Source of the DNA: Bacillus sp. RO3
GTDB taxonomy: Bacteria; Bacillota; Bacilli; Bacillales; Bacillaceae_B
Reading direction: 5' to 3'
NCBI RefSeq assembly: GCF_012911895.1
Contig: NZ_JAAXCV010000027.1
Coordinates: 1 to 64,000, forward strand
DNA: 64,000 nucleotides
Shown: positions 1 through 8,355 of the stretch, piece after piece
How positions within the stretch are numbered: the first letter of the stretch is position 1
Layout: every line of letters begins with the position of its first letter
Made by a program: the position numbers and the translations under genes
The notes under the pieces: model-generated
Told to the model about the DNA's origin: nothing
Database searches by the model: none
The model's input: the letters and a program-made list of their open reading frames with translations, nothing else

Positions 1-124
1 AATTTGCTTACAGCTTCCTTCAGATTCCAGGTCACCCTGGACACCCTTGCCTTCAGCTAACGGCTACAACGACCTTCACCGTTCGGGACTTGAACCCTAA
101 AGCGTGTGCACATGCCGGGCACAC
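1..124 (-). mobile_element. Group II intron (class C-like), 5' end, truncated by window edge
   Basis: Read on the minus strand from 124 downward, the sequence opens with GTGTGCCCGGCATG and continues with CCGAAC, GTTAGCTGAAGGCAAGG and GGAATCTGAAGGAAGC. These blocks match the conserved 5' end and domain I of bacterial group II introns, which begin GUGYG. The 5' splice boundary is therefore placed at position 124. It lies only four bases (ATTT) beyond the terminator stem of the TRAP operon. Class C group II introns are known to insert behind intrinsic terminator hairpins, so the location supports the call. The reverse transcriptase/maturase gene and the 3' end would lie left of position 1 and cannot be seen, so whether the intron is complete or a remnant is unknown. 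Confidence 0.85.
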
Positions 125-128
125 AAAT

Positions 129-160
129 AAGAGGATGAACCTTTAAGGGTTCATCCTCTT
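129..160 (-). terminator. Intrinsic terminator of the TRAP operon; group II intron target
   Basis: A perfect 13-bp stem pairs 129-141 with 148-160 around a 6-base loop, 10 bases downstream of the TRAP permease stop on the minus strand. Only ATTT of the expected T-run remains before the group II intron begins, so the intron appears to have entered the T-tract. Confidence 0.85.
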
Positions 161-169
161 ATGAACGGA

Positions 170-2158
170 TTATGCCGTTGCACTCTTTGGTGTCTTGTCT
201 TCTCTTTTGATGAAGAATTGTAAGCCGAGCATGACAGCAAATAACACCAATCCGATGATATCAGTGCTTCCCTCAGGATAAATCAGCATCAAGCCGGCGG
301 CCACACAAAGGAAACGTTCGATCAGATAGACTCTGCGGTACCAATATCCGATCATACCGGCTCCTATGGCCATCATACCTGTTATCGCAGTAAAGACTAC
401 CCATAATAATCTTGGGATCGTTGTATCAATCATCAATAACTCAGGTGACAGAACGAACATATACGGGATAATAAAGGCAGCAATCGCTAATTTGGCAGAA
501 TTGACCCCTGTCCGTATCGGCTCTCCCCCTGAAACACCGGCTGCTGCAAAGGCGGCAAGAGCCACTGGTGGTGTGATATCTGCAATGATACCAAAGTAAA
601 AAACAAATAAATGAGCAGCCAACTCAGGTGCCCCCAACAGGATGATAGCAGGTGCTGCAATCGTTGAAGTAATGACGTAATTGGCTGTTGTAGGAGATCC
701 CATCCCCAACACGATTGAAGCAATCATTGTAAACACCAGTGTCAGGATCAGCTTGCCTTCATTAGAACTTGTCAGATCTGCTGCAAGGTCCACCAGACCA
801 TTTGCAAGAGTCAAGCCCAGACCGGTTTTTGTTACAACTCCGACAATGATACCCGCAGCGGCAGTTGCTACGGCTACAGAAAGGGCCGTTCGTGCTCCAT
901 CCACTAATGCGTCGACTGCATCTCTAAAGCCAATTCTGGTTTCCTTTCTAATCGCGCTGATCACGATAGTGGCGACAATCGACCAAAGTGCTGCGCGCAT
1001 AACACTCATTCCACTTACTAATAAAATGATGACAGTAAGGATCGGCATGAGCAGGTAGATTTTCTTTAAGACTTCTTTGCGGTCAGGCATTTCTTCATCT
1101 GATAGACCGCGAAGACCGATTCGTTTGGCTTCAAAGTGAGTCATGATCCAAATTCCTGTAAAATACAACAGGGCCGGAATTGTAGCAGCCTTTGCGATAT
1201 CCCAATAAGAGATTCCCCCGATAAATTCAACCATCAAGAACGCTGCCGCTCCCATTATCGGCGGCATCAGCTGTCCACCTGTAGAGGCTGCCGCTTCTAC
1301 TCCGCCTGCAAACTCTTTTCGATAACCAAGCTTCTTCATCATTGGAATCGTGAAGGAACCCGATGTAACGACGTTCGCAACAGAGCTTCCACTGATCGTA
1401 CCTTGTAGGGCGCTGGAGAAGATCGCAACCTTGGCAGGACCGCCTGTCCGCTTACCGGCGATTGCAACTGCTAAATCATTGAAATATTGACCTACTCCTG
1501 TTTTGACCAGGAAAGCTCCGAATAATAAGAATAAGAAGATAAAGGTTGCTGAAACATAAAGCGGTGTTCCAAGAATCCCTTCACTAGTAAAGAACATCGT
1601 CTTCACGATATCGTCCCAGTCATATCCTCTATGAGCAAGGAATCCAGGCATCAAACGACCGTAATACATATAGAGGATAAAAGAAGAGGCAATAATGGTG
1701 ATCGGTAAACCGACTGCACGACGTGTTGCCTCCAGCACAAGGATCATCGCTGCAAATCCAACATAAAAATCAAGCGATGTCATGATACCTACCCTGCTGA
1801 CTATATCATCCTGCATAATCGGCCAGTATGCACCGATTCCTACCGAGATGACAGAGAGACCGACATCATACCATGCCACTTTATTCTTCCGTAAATTTTT
1901 CTTTCTTGCTGGAAACAGAAGAAAGACAAGGGACAAGGCAAACCCTAAATGAATGGATAATAACAATTGTCTAGGGATGAACTGAAAGATCGATGCGACT
2001 AATTGAAATAGAGAAAATGCTAATAGACCATAGAATATAACCCATTTAAAAAGTCCATGATTCAGTTTTCTGGTTGATGATTCAGGATCATACTTTTCTA
2101 ATAACTCTTGTTGTTGTTCAGAGCTTAGTGATTCGAAATGATTATCTTTTTCCAACAA
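170..2158 (-). CDS. TRAP transporter fused permease (DctQ/DctM type, TAXI family)
   Basis: This 662-residue polytopic membrane protein is the fused small and large permease of a tripartite ATP-independent periplasmic (TRAP) transporter. Such systems use an ion gradient to import substrates, often organic acids, delivered by an extracytoplasmic receptor. Hydrophobic helices start around residue 38 and continue almost to the C-terminus. A DctM-like core fills roughly residues 120-550, with the family-typical GSSVANVVTSG and GMGSPTTANYVI stretches. The start is TTG at 2158, preceded by a good GGAAAGGAGTGACC site. The gene overlaps the upstream DUF1850 gene by 17 bases, which implies translational coupling. 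The TAXI-type receptor gene lies further upstream in the same operon. The substrate cannot be read from sequence. Confidence 0.93.
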   Translation of the reverse strand: MLEKDNHFESLSSEQQQELLEKYDPESSTRKLNHGLFKWVIFYGLLAFSLFQLVASIFQFIPRQLLLSIHLGFALSLVFLLFPARKKNLRKNKVAWYDVGLSVISVGIGAYWPIMQDDIVSRVGIMTSLDFYVGFAAMILVLEATRRAVGLPITIIASSFILYMYYGRLMPGFLAHRGYDWDDIVKTMFFTSEGILGTPLYVSATFIFLFLLFGAFLVKTGVGQYFNDLAVAIAGKRTGGPAKVAIFSSALQGTISGSSVANVVTSGSFTIPMMKKLGYRKEFAGGVEAAASTGGQLMPPIMGAAAFLMVEFIGGISYWDIAKAATIPALLYFTGIWIMTHFEAKRIGLRGLSDEEMPDRKEVLKKIYLLMPILTVIILLVSGMSVMRAALWSIVATIVISAIRKETRIGFRDAVDALVDGARTALSVAVATAAAGIIVGVVTKTGLGLTLANGLVDLAADLTSSNEGKLILTLVFTMIASIVLGMGSPTTANYVITSTIAAPAIILLGAPELAAHLFVFYFGIIADITPPVALAAFAAAGVSGGEPIRTGVNSAKLAIAAFIIPYMFVLSPELLMIDTTIPRLLWVVFTAITGMMAIGAGMIGYWYRRVYLIERFLCVAAGLMLIYPEGSTDIIGLVLFAVMLGLQFFIKREDKTPKSATA

Positions 2159-2660
2159 CGGTCACTCCTTTCCACTGATCATAAAGTGATTGCTTCTTCA
2201 ATTGCATCCGAACGACTGAGCCTTTATCAAAATAGTCAGCTAAAGGATAGGCCTCACCTTCCACTACAAGTCTGTGATTGGCTACCACTTGTCCGATTCG
2301 GATATCAATGAATGAAAAAATTCTATCCATATTTGATAATAAATATTTCCCTTCTTTTGTTACTTCGAAGGATTCATTTCCTTCTGCATTAGAAGGCATA
2401 CCAATTGCTGTATCCTCGTAAAGCAGCATTGTCTGTTGAATTTGATTGGTAGATTGGCGATAAAACTCTTCTACTTCCGATAGATGAATAGAATGAGTGT
2501 ATCGAACCGAAAATGTTTGATCTTCAGGCAGTCTAAAGAGGACAGGATCTCCCTCTGTACTTCTTGGTTCGATCACCAGATACGTTTGAAAGGGAATAAA
2601 GATGATGGATACAAAAACAAGAATAATGAGAAATGATCCTATGAATGAAACCTTCTTCAC
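2142..2660 (-). CDS. DUF1850 domain protein of TRAP operon
   Basis: This is a small protein of about 172 residues with one N-terminal membrane segment (FIGSFLIILVFVSIIFI) followed by an exported, mostly beta-type domain containing a YTHSIHLSEVEEFY motif. It matches the DUF1850 family, whose members commonly sit beside TAXI-type TRAP transporters; their function is not established. It lies between receptor and permease genes and overlaps the permease start by 17 bases. The start is uncertain: GTG at 2660 follows a GGTGGG site at good spacing, while TTG at 2684 would add eight residues but has no clear ribosome binding site. A role as an accessory membrane-anchored subunit is inference from the operon. 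Confidence 0.75.
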   Translation of the reverse strand: MKKVSFIGSFLIILVFVSIIFIPFQTYLVIEPRSTEGDPVLFRLPEDQTFSVRYTHSIHLSEVEEFYRQSTNQIQQTMLLYEDTAIGMPSNAEGNESFEVTKEGKYLLSNMDRIFSFIDIRIGQVVANHRLVVEGEAYPLADYFDKGSVVRMQLKKQSLYDQWKGVTVVGKR

Positions 2661-2721
2661 CAGAATTCCCACCATTCTATTCAATACTTTTTAACAGGGA
2701 TTTAACCTGTTCCAAAACAAA

Positions 2722-2750
2722 AGAATAGACCGTTTTAAGCGGCCTATCCT
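2722..2750 (-). terminator. Intercistronic hairpin between TAXI receptor and DUF1850 gene
   Basis: An 11-bp stem with two G-U pairs in the minus-strand transcript (2722-2732 with 2740-2750) is followed by TTTTGTTTTGG. It lies after the receptor stop. It probably terminates part of the transcripts or protects the 3' end, so that more receptor than permease is made. Confidence 0.65.
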
Positions 2751-2773
2751 TTCGTCCTTCTGCTGGTGTGGAA

Positions 2774-3766
2774 CTATTCCATTGAAACGCCTTTTTCATC
2801 GAAGTATTTCTTCGCACCAGGATGTAATTCAATCCCCATACCTTTTAACCCATCTTCAGCCTTGATGATCTTACCTTTGGCATGAGTGATAGAATCGGTA
2901 TTTTCAAAAATTGCTTTCGTTACATCATAAATGACCTCTTCAGAAATGTCTGCATTGGTTACCAGCATGGCACGAACTGCAACGGTTGTAACCGCATCAT
3001 CGACTTTGCTGTAAGTTCCTGCAGGGATTTCATCTTCAGAGTAGTAAGGATACTTCTCGATCAGCTCACTGATTTTACCGGATTCAACAGGTACGATCGT
3101 GATATCCTCTGTTGCAGCCAAACCTTCAACCGCTCCTGTTGGAGTACCTGAAGTGATGAATGCCGCATCGATTGTTCCATCTTGGATACCTGTCGTTGAA
3201 TCATCAAAAGATAAGTTACGAGCCTGTAAATCTTCTAAAGTGATTCCATGGATTTCAAGGATCTGCTTTGCATTAAGTAATGTCCCTGATCCTGCTTCAC
3301 CTACAGAAACGACTTTCCCTTTTAAATCTTCTACAGATTTGATTCCAGAATCCTTCGTTGTAACGATTTGAATCGTTTCAGGATATAAAGTTGCAATACC
3401 ACGTGCGTTCTCTACCTTGTTGTCACTGAACATTTCTGTTCCTTCAGATGCATAAGAAGCGATATCTGTTTGTGTAAAAGCGATTTCAGTTTTTCCGTCT
3501 TTAATCGAAGCCATGTTCTCTGCAGATGCACCTGAAGTTGAAGCAGATGCCTTGATTCCGGTTTCATCTTCAATGATCTTAGCGAATGTTCCGCCCAACG
3601 GGTAATATGTACCCCCTGTTCCACCTGTAGCGATTCCAATGAAGTCAACCTCTTTGTTGCCTTCACCCTCAGATGATCCTCCACCTGATCCGCCGCCACA
3701 TGCAGCAAGAATGACAGATAGAACTAGAAGTAGTGCAGTGCTTAAAAATAAACTGCGTTTTTTCAT
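2774..3766 (-). CDS. TAXI family TRAP transporter solute-binding lipoprotein
   Basis: This 330-residue exported receptor of the TRAP transporter has a lipoprotein signal peptide ending in LAAC (Cys about residue 22) and then a Gly/Ser/Glu-rich linker. The mature domain begins FIGIATGGTGGTYYPLGG, the signature of the TAXI (TRAP-associated extracytoplasmic immunogenic) family. The length is normal for the family. It is the first gene of a receptor, DUF1850 protein and fused permease operon, and is anchored on the outer face of the membrane. TAXI receptors have mostly been linked to carboxylates and amino acids; the substrate here is unknown. Confidence 0.93.
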   Translation of the reverse strand: MKKRSLFLSTALLLVLSVILAACGGGSGGGSSEGEGNKEVDFIGIATGGTGGTYYPLGGTFAKIIEDETGIKASASTSGASAENMASIKDGKTEIAFTQTDIASYASEGTEMFSDNKVENARGIATLYPETIQIVTTKDSGIKSVEDLKGKVVSVGEAGSGTLLNAKQILEIHGITLEDLQARNLSFDDSTTGIQDGTIDAAFITSGTPTGAVEGLAATEDITIVPVESGKISELIEKYPYYSEDEIPAGTYSKVDDAVTTVAVRAMLVTNADISEEVIYDVTKAIFENTDSITHAKGKIIKAEDGLKGMGIELHPGAKKYFDEKGVSME

Positions 3767-3994
3767 ATTCTAATTCCCCCCTATTAAATTTTCTACTTTA
3801 CCGAAATAATTGTAACACAATCCGTAATAATCTTGTCAAATTAAATACATAATCTTTTATTGTTTTTCATAAAAAAACTGAACTCATCCAGTATTGATGG
3901 GCTGTGGTTCTGGTATTAGGCTCGTTGGCCTTAGGAGAATTTTTTCACAATTGAATAGAGAATGTATAAAGCGATTTCATTTTCATCGTCCCTA

Positions 3995-4031
3995 GAGAAG
4001 CCGGTGAAGACTATTTCCCCGCCGGCTTCTC
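3995..4031 (-). terminator. Hairpin downstream of the PgpA-like gene
   Basis: GAGAAGCCGG at 3995-4004 pairs perfectly with CCGGCTTCTC at 4022-4031, about 20 bases past the stop of the minus-strand phosphatase gene. The following bases are not T-rich, so termination efficiency is uncertain. Confidence 0.55.
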
Positions 4032-4051
4032 GCATATACATCTCTCACTCT

Positions 4052-4606
4052 CTACCCGATTAACTCCTCATCTTCAAACTTCATCTTATCCGCCTCTGAA
4101 ATATTTTCTTCCCGATCCCGCAGGCTATGTGCGATTCTAGAAGAAGCATTTGCCGCAATGCTCGCCACAATATCGTCTAAAAAGGTATGTACACCCTTTC
4201 CATTCTTTGTATCCAGCTCACGGATGATTCCGATTTTATTTTTATCAAGATGTCCGAATGTCGTTACTGCAATGCTTCCATATCCAAGGGCAGCCCCTAA
4301 TGCAATGGTTTCATCCACTCCAAATAATCCTTCATCCGATTCCACTATTGATTGAAGCGGTTCGGAAAGCTTCTTCTCTTCCGCAAGAATATCCAGTTCA
4401 ACGCCTACCAGGATGGCATGCTGGATCTCTCTCTTCAACAATACTTTCTTTACACTTTCCACACAATCATCCATGTTCAACTCAAGATTATATGGGTACT
4501 GCATTTCATAGACAATGTCAGCAATATCCTCTATTGTTACACCTCTATCTTTCAATCTCTTTAAGGCGGCTTTCGTGACGTCTCTTGAATGTACTGGTTT
4601 GTTCAT
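4052..4606 (-). CDS. yutG: PgpA-like phosphatidylglycerophosphatase (YutG type)
   Basis: This 184-residue soluble-looking protein matches the PgpA family as represented by B. subtilis YutG. The family dephosphorylates phosphatidylglycerophosphate to phosphatidylglycerol. Recognisable blocks are VGVELDILAEEK and FLDDIVASIAANASSRIAHSL, containing the acidic and Asn residues typical of the family core. The N-terminal part (KAALKRLKDRGVTIEDIADIVYEMQ) is the helical extension usual in the Gram-positive form. There are no transmembrane helices, unlike enterobacterial PgpA. The gene is monocistronic, with its own hairpin downstream and a divergent esterase gene upstream. The family assignment is firm; the exact physiological substrate in bacilli is less so. 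Confidence 0.8.
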   Translation of the reverse strand: MNKPVHSRDVTKAALKRLKDRGVTIEDIADIVYEMQYPYNLELNMDDCVESVKKVLLKREIQHAILVGVELDILAEEKKLSEPLQSIVESDEGLFGVDETIALGAALGYGSIAVTTFGHLDKNKIGIIRELDTKNGKGVHTFLDDIVASIAANASSRIAHSLRDREENISEADKMKFEDEELIG

Positions 4607-4758
4607 AGTGATTCCCCTTTCATACAGTGCATTTGCTTAGTAAAAATTATAACATTGTTTCGAATTTTCGTATTGCGATTCGGTTTAGGGAATTATCCAG
4701 GAGATTATGATACAATCGTTCTGTAAACGTTAACACTGATTTTTAGGAGGCTATCGTC

Positions 4759-5484
4759 ATGACAACCGCAAGAGGAAATGTAACTGAACTGAACCTCTAT
4801 AGTAAAGAATTGAGTGAAGAGATCAAGATGCTCGTATACCTGCCAGCCACTTTTTCTCCCCTTTATAAATATTCACTGCTCATTACCCAGGATGGGAAGG
4901 ATTACTTCCAGCTTGGAAGAATACCTCGACTGGCTGATGAACTTCTCGAAAGAAAAGAAATTGAAAATACGATCATAGTTGGAGTTCCTTACAAAGATGT
5001 GGAAGACCGCAGAAGAAAATACCATCCCCATGGGGAAGAGAACGATGCTTACATTCGCTTTTTGGCCCATGAGTTGGTTCCGTATCTTGATGAGCATTAT
5101 CCGACATTTCATATGGGAATGGGACGTGCACTCGTTGGAGATTCATTAGGGGCGACTGTTTCATTAATGACGGCACTGAAGTATCCCAATACGTTTGGGA
5201 AAGTTCTACTTCAGTCCCCTTTTGTCAACGAGAAAGTGTTAGAAGCCGTTGAAAACTTCTCTCAGCCTCACCTATTGAGCATATACCATGTCATCGGCCA
5301 GAAAGAGACAGAGGTAAAAACGACGGATGGAAGCGTAAAGGACTTCCTAACGCCCAACCGAAAGCTTCATGAAACATTCGAACAAAGGGGCTTTTCTTCC
5401 TTTTATGAAGAATTCCAAGGAGATCATACATGGAAGTATTGGCAGCCTGATTTACGACGTGCCCTTAAGATCATGTTTAATTGA
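4759..5484 (+). CDS. yjcH: Esterase-family alpha/beta hydrolase (YjcH)
   Basis: A 241-residue cytoplasmic protein of the esterase D/enterochelin-esterase-like alpha/beta hydrolase group. The nucleophile motif GDSLGA (Ser about residue 129) is clear, and the late motif GDHTWKYW supplies a candidate catalytic His. No signal peptide is present. The start ATG follows TTTTTAGGAGGCTATCGTC. It heads the yjcH-yjcG-yjcF order known from B. subtilis, with a 155-base gap to yjcG. The substrate is unknown. The call rests on the two motifs and conserved synteny. Confidence 0.85.
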   Translation: MTTARGNVTELNLYSKELSEEIKMLVYLPATFSPLYKYSLLITQDGKDYFQLGRIPRLADELLERKEIENTIIVGVPYKDVEDRRRKYHPHGEENDAYIRFLAHELVPYLDEHYPTFHMGMGRALVGDSLGATVSLMTALKYPNTFGKVLLQSPFVNEKVLEAVENFSQPHLLSIYHVIGQKETEVKTTDGSVKDFLTPNRKLHETFEQRGFSSFYEEFQGDHTWKYWQPDLRRALKIMFN

Positions 5485-5639
5485 TTAACGGGGAGTGGCG
5501 AAGTCAAGTTTCTCCCCACTCCTCATTCGGATGAACATGATGGTGGTTGTCCCCTTCCCCTTTTGTTCGCCCTATATTAAATTTTTGAAAAATTTGCTAT
5601 ACTATACATATAAAAAAATAGTTAAATAGAGGAGGATTG

Positions 5640-6164
5640 ATGAAAATGAATTATGGTATAGTCATTTTCCCATCGAAAAAGCTGCAAGATATCGCAAACT
5701 CTTATAGGAAACGTTATGATCCTCATTATGCGCTGGTTCCACCACACTTGACGTTAAAGAATGTCTTTAGTGCAGATGATGATCAAATCAAAGATATCGC
5801 TTCTAAATTAGCGGCTATTTCAAAGAAATACGATCCTTTCAACCTTAAAGTATACAAAGTAAGCTCCTTTCAACCTGTTAATAACGTCATTTATTTCAAG
5901 GTGAATCCGACTCCTGAACTTCAAGGGCTCCACGATGACATGCATAGTCATCGTTTCATGGGAGACGAACCAGAATTCGCTTTCGTCCCTCACATAACGA
6001 TCGCCCAGAAGCTTTCAAATGATGAGCATTCGGATATATTCGGATCACTGGGCATGCTTGGAATCAATCATGAAGAAACCATCGACCGCTTCCATCTATT
6101 ATACCAATTAGAGAATGGTTCATGGACAGTATATGAAACCTTCCGTCTTGGAAAGGAAGAATAA
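5640..6164 (+). CDS. yjcG: 2H phosphoesterase superfamily protein YjcG
   Basis: A protein of about 174 residues of the 2'-5' RNA ligase-like (2H) superfamily. Two HxT motifs are visible, HLT about residues 36-38 and HIT about 118-120, the catalytic pairs that hydrolyse cyclic phosphodiester or 2',5' bonds. The natural substrate of YjcG is not established. ATG at 5640 sits only four bases after AGGAGG; an in-frame ATG at 5646 ([10 protein letters not shown]) has more normal spacing and agrees with the B. subtilis protein start. The earlier ATG is given here. It is followed three bases later by the acetyltransferase gene, so the two are co-transcribed. Confidence 0.87.
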   Translation: MKMNYGIVIFPSKKLQDIANSYRKRYDPHYALVPPHLTLKNVFSADDDQIKDIASKLAAISKKYDPFNLKVYKVSSFQPVNNVIYFKVNPTPELQGLHDDMHSHRFMGDEPEFAFVPHITIAQKLSNDEHSDIFGSLGMLGINHEETIDRFHLLYQLENGSWTVYETFRLGKEE

Positions 6165-6167
6165 ACA

Positions 6168-6590
6168 TTGAACGTAGAAGTCGCCAAAACAGAAAATCAA
6201 ATTCAAGATGTTTTCAATATTAGGAAAACCGTGTTTGTTGAAGAACAAAAGGTGCCTCTGGAGGAAGAAATCGATGAATTCGAAAATGATTCCACTCATT
6301 TTGTCCTCTACGATCAAAATCAACCTGCAGGCGCCGGCCGTTTCCGTATAATTGACGGGGTAGGGAAAGTGGAAAGAATCTGTGTTCTGGAATCAGTCAG
6401 AGGAAAAGGCGCAGGTCGTAACATCATGCTTGCTATCGAGGAATATGCTAAGAAGCAGTCCTTGGCTCATTTAAAGTTGAACGCCCAAACATATGCCATC
6501 CCTTTTTACGAAGGTCTGGGCTATCAAGTGACTTCTGATGAATTTATGGATGCAGGGATCCCTCACAGAACAATGAAAAAAGAACTATAA
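6168..6590 (+). CDS. yjcF: GNAT family N-acetyltransferase (YjcF)
   Basis: A 140-residue single-domain GCN5-related acetyltransferase. The acetyl-CoA loop is seen as VLESVRGKGAGRNIM (R/Q-x-x-G-x-G/A form), followed by the usual LNAQTYAIPFYEGLGYQ motif B/C region. It uses a TTG start three bases after the yjcG stop, with GGAAAGGAAG as ribosome binding site inside the end of yjcG. The acceptor substrate is unknown. The gene is last in the yjcH-G-F group and is followed at once by a strong terminator. Confidence 0.88.
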   Translation: MNVEVAKTENQIQDVFNIRKTVFVEEQKVPLEEEIDEFENDSTHFVLYDQNQPAGAGRFRIIDGVGKVERICVLESVRGKGAGRNIMLAIEEYAKKQSLAHLKLNAQTYAIPFYEGLGYQVTSDEFMDAGIPHRTMKKEL

Positions 6591-6640
6591 AAGAACCACG
6601 TGATGAGCAGGTCTGCTTCATCACGTGGTTCTTTTTTTAG
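6591..6640 (+). terminator. Strong terminator of yjcHGF
   Basis: A 16-bp perfect stem pairs 6591-6606 with 6618-6633 and is followed by a run of T. It starts directly after the yjcF stop codon. Confidence 0.95.
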
Positions 6641-6720
6641 TTAAACGATTGCCCTTTCAAGAAGTATAATCCCCTATGAACTCGTCGATAATGGGATAGT
6701 GTATGGGAAGGGGGATCAAG

Positions 6721-7395
6721 ATGGAGTACATGTCGATTGCCGTCGAATTAATCGTTGGATATTTTGCTTTATTACTACTCACAAAAATCCTCGGTAAAAC
6801 ACAAATTACACAAATTTCAGCGTTTGATTTTATTTCAGCCTTGATATTGGGGGAACTTGTAGGGAATTCCTTATATGATGGAAAGACAACGATACTTCCC
6901 ATCCTTTCAGCCATCTTCATTTGGGGAAGTTTGATTTTTTTTACAGAGTTTTTCACACAGAAATCCAGAAAATTCCGCCATATGATGGAAGGAACACCGG
7001 CATTGATTATAAAAAAAGGAAAGATTGACTTTAATGAACTCAAACGAAACCATTTAGACCTAAATCAACTGCAGCACCTCCTTCGGGCAAAGGAAATCTT
7101 CTCAGTAAGGGAATGTGAATATGCTCTTTTAGAATCTGACGGTACATTGAGTGTGATCAGAAAGTCAATTTATGAAATCATACAGCGACAGGATCTAGAT
7201 ATTCCTGCGAAACCAGCATCTCTCCCTCTTTCATTAATCGTAGATGGGGAAATCCTATACGATAACTTAAAGCTCGTTGAACAAAAAGAAGATTGGCTAT
7301 TGATGGAGATAAAAAAACAGGGCTTCCTCTCCTCCAAAGATGTTCTCTACGCTGAATGGGAAGAAGGAGAAAGCCTGTTGGTTCAGGGATATTAG
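6721..7395 (+). CDS. DUF421 membrane protein (YetF-like), first copy
   Basis: About 224 residues. Three N-terminal membrane helices (roughly residues 6-85, including LIVGYFALLLLTKILGK) are followed by a soluble two-part domain with FRHMMEGTPALIIKKGKID, the hallmark of DUF421/YetF proteins. Function is unknown, although family members accompany spoVA genes in some bacilli. ATG at 6721 is chosen because GGGAAGGGGG lies six bases upstream; the ATG at 6703 would place this site inside the gene. The 3' end overlaps by four bases the convergent hydrolase gene. A second, diverged DUF421 gene lies 2 kb away at the end of the spoVA operon. Confidence 0.85.
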   Translation: MEYMSIAVELIVGYFALLLLTKILGKTQITQISAFDFISALILGELVGNSLYDGKTTILPILSAIFIWGSLIFFTEFFTQKSRKFRHMMEGTPALIIKKGKIDFNELKRNHLDLNQLQHLLRAKEIFSVRECEYALLESDGTLSVIRKSIYEIIQRQDLDIPAKPASLPLSLIVDGEILYDNLKLVEQKEDWLLMEIKKQGFLSSKDVLYAEWEEGESLLVQGY

Positions 7396-8288
7396 TGATG
7401 GGAAATGATGAGTTCGTTCTCTCTTACTTGAAAGGATAGGAGCCCACTTCGTTCCAGGCTGCTCAGGTAAGCAGTGACGGATGTTCGGTACAGCAGCCAT
7501 TGCCCAAGGTTTGAGACAGATACGTTATGTACGTCCAAAAATCTTTTCGTGATTTTTTCTATAGACTGCCCATCCGGGGTAGCTTGTACCAGTCCTAAGA
7601 GGGAATTCAGGTGTTCCTTATGAAGATTCATATTAACCCGGACAGTATCAATAAATCCCTCTTCATATCTCCCGTGTCCAGGGATCGCTCCTTTACATCC
7701 AATGTGAAGGAGCTTTTCTAATGATTCCAGCGTTTGTTCGGCATCGATAATGAACGGAATAATATGCTTACGTAAAGTCTCCCTGCCAAAATAACTGTCT
7801 GCAGCATATAATACATCGTCAATGAGGAGCCCAACCTGCCCATACGAATGCCCGGGCAAATCGATTGCTTCAAATGAAAAAGGTCCGATGGAGTTCTTAC
7901 CCGTCAAAATTACTTCATCCATTTCCACTGCCTGTCCTTCAAGAAACTTATTCCGCAATTCCTTCAGGGGATATGCTCCATTAAATAAATAAATCGGTTC
8001 AAGGATGGGGTTCTCCATGATCGCTTTTTCTAAATTTGGGGCGAAAAGAGGGATTCCCAGTTTTTCCTTTAAGTAGTGAGCTCCTCCAAAATGATCGGCG
8101 TGGGCATGGGTAATGACACAATAATGAAGGGGGAGGCTTTCTTTGGCAAGGTAACGGATTACTTTCTTCACTGAGGAATCATCCAATCCGCTGTCAATGA
8201 GCAGCCCCTTCCCTTCCTTCATACAGTAACCGATCGTCACGCTGCCCGTAAATGCATAGCAGTGCCCGCTTAGGTTTTCTAGCTTCAA
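7392..8288 (-). CDS. Metallo-beta-lactamase fold hydrolase
   Basis: A 298-residue cytoplasmic protein of the metallo-beta-lactamase superfamily. The metal-binding signature THAHADH occupies residues 60-66, a further metal ligand lies in DLPGHSYG (about 158), an aspartate in YAADSYFG, and a late PGHGRYEEG follows. The C-terminal third resembles the helical/winged extension found in glyoxalase II-like and LACTB2-like members. It is probably a hydrolase of a thioester, phosphodiester or similar bond; the substrate cannot be predicted. The stop region overlaps the convergent DUF421 gene by four bases with no terminator between them, so the two transcripts should overlap. Confidence 0.85.
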   Translation of the reverse strand: MKLENLSGHCYAFTGSVTIGYCMKEGKGLLIDSGLDDSSVKKVIRYLAKESLPLHYCVITHAHADHFGGAHYLKEKLGIPLFAPNLEKAIMENPILEPIYLFNGAYPLKELRNKFLEGQAVEMDEVILTGKNSIGPFSFEAIDLPGHSYGQVGLLIDDVLYAADSYFGRETLRKHIIPFIIDAEQTLESLEKLLHIGCKGAIPGHGRYEEGFIDTVRVNMNLHKEHLNSLLGLVQATPDGQSIEKITKRFLDVHNVSVSNLGQWLLYRTSVTAYLSSLERSGLLSFQVRENELIISHH

Positions 8289-8355
8289 GTTATGACCTCC
8301 CGAAATGTGTGGAATACATATAAAAACGATCAGAGCTTTTCAACGTGAAAGCCCA

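Noticed and set aside
5492-5522. Inverted repeat GGAGTGG/CCACTCC after yjcH as a terminator
   Set aside because: The arms are only 7 bp with a 17-base loop and no T-run follows, so I do not call it.
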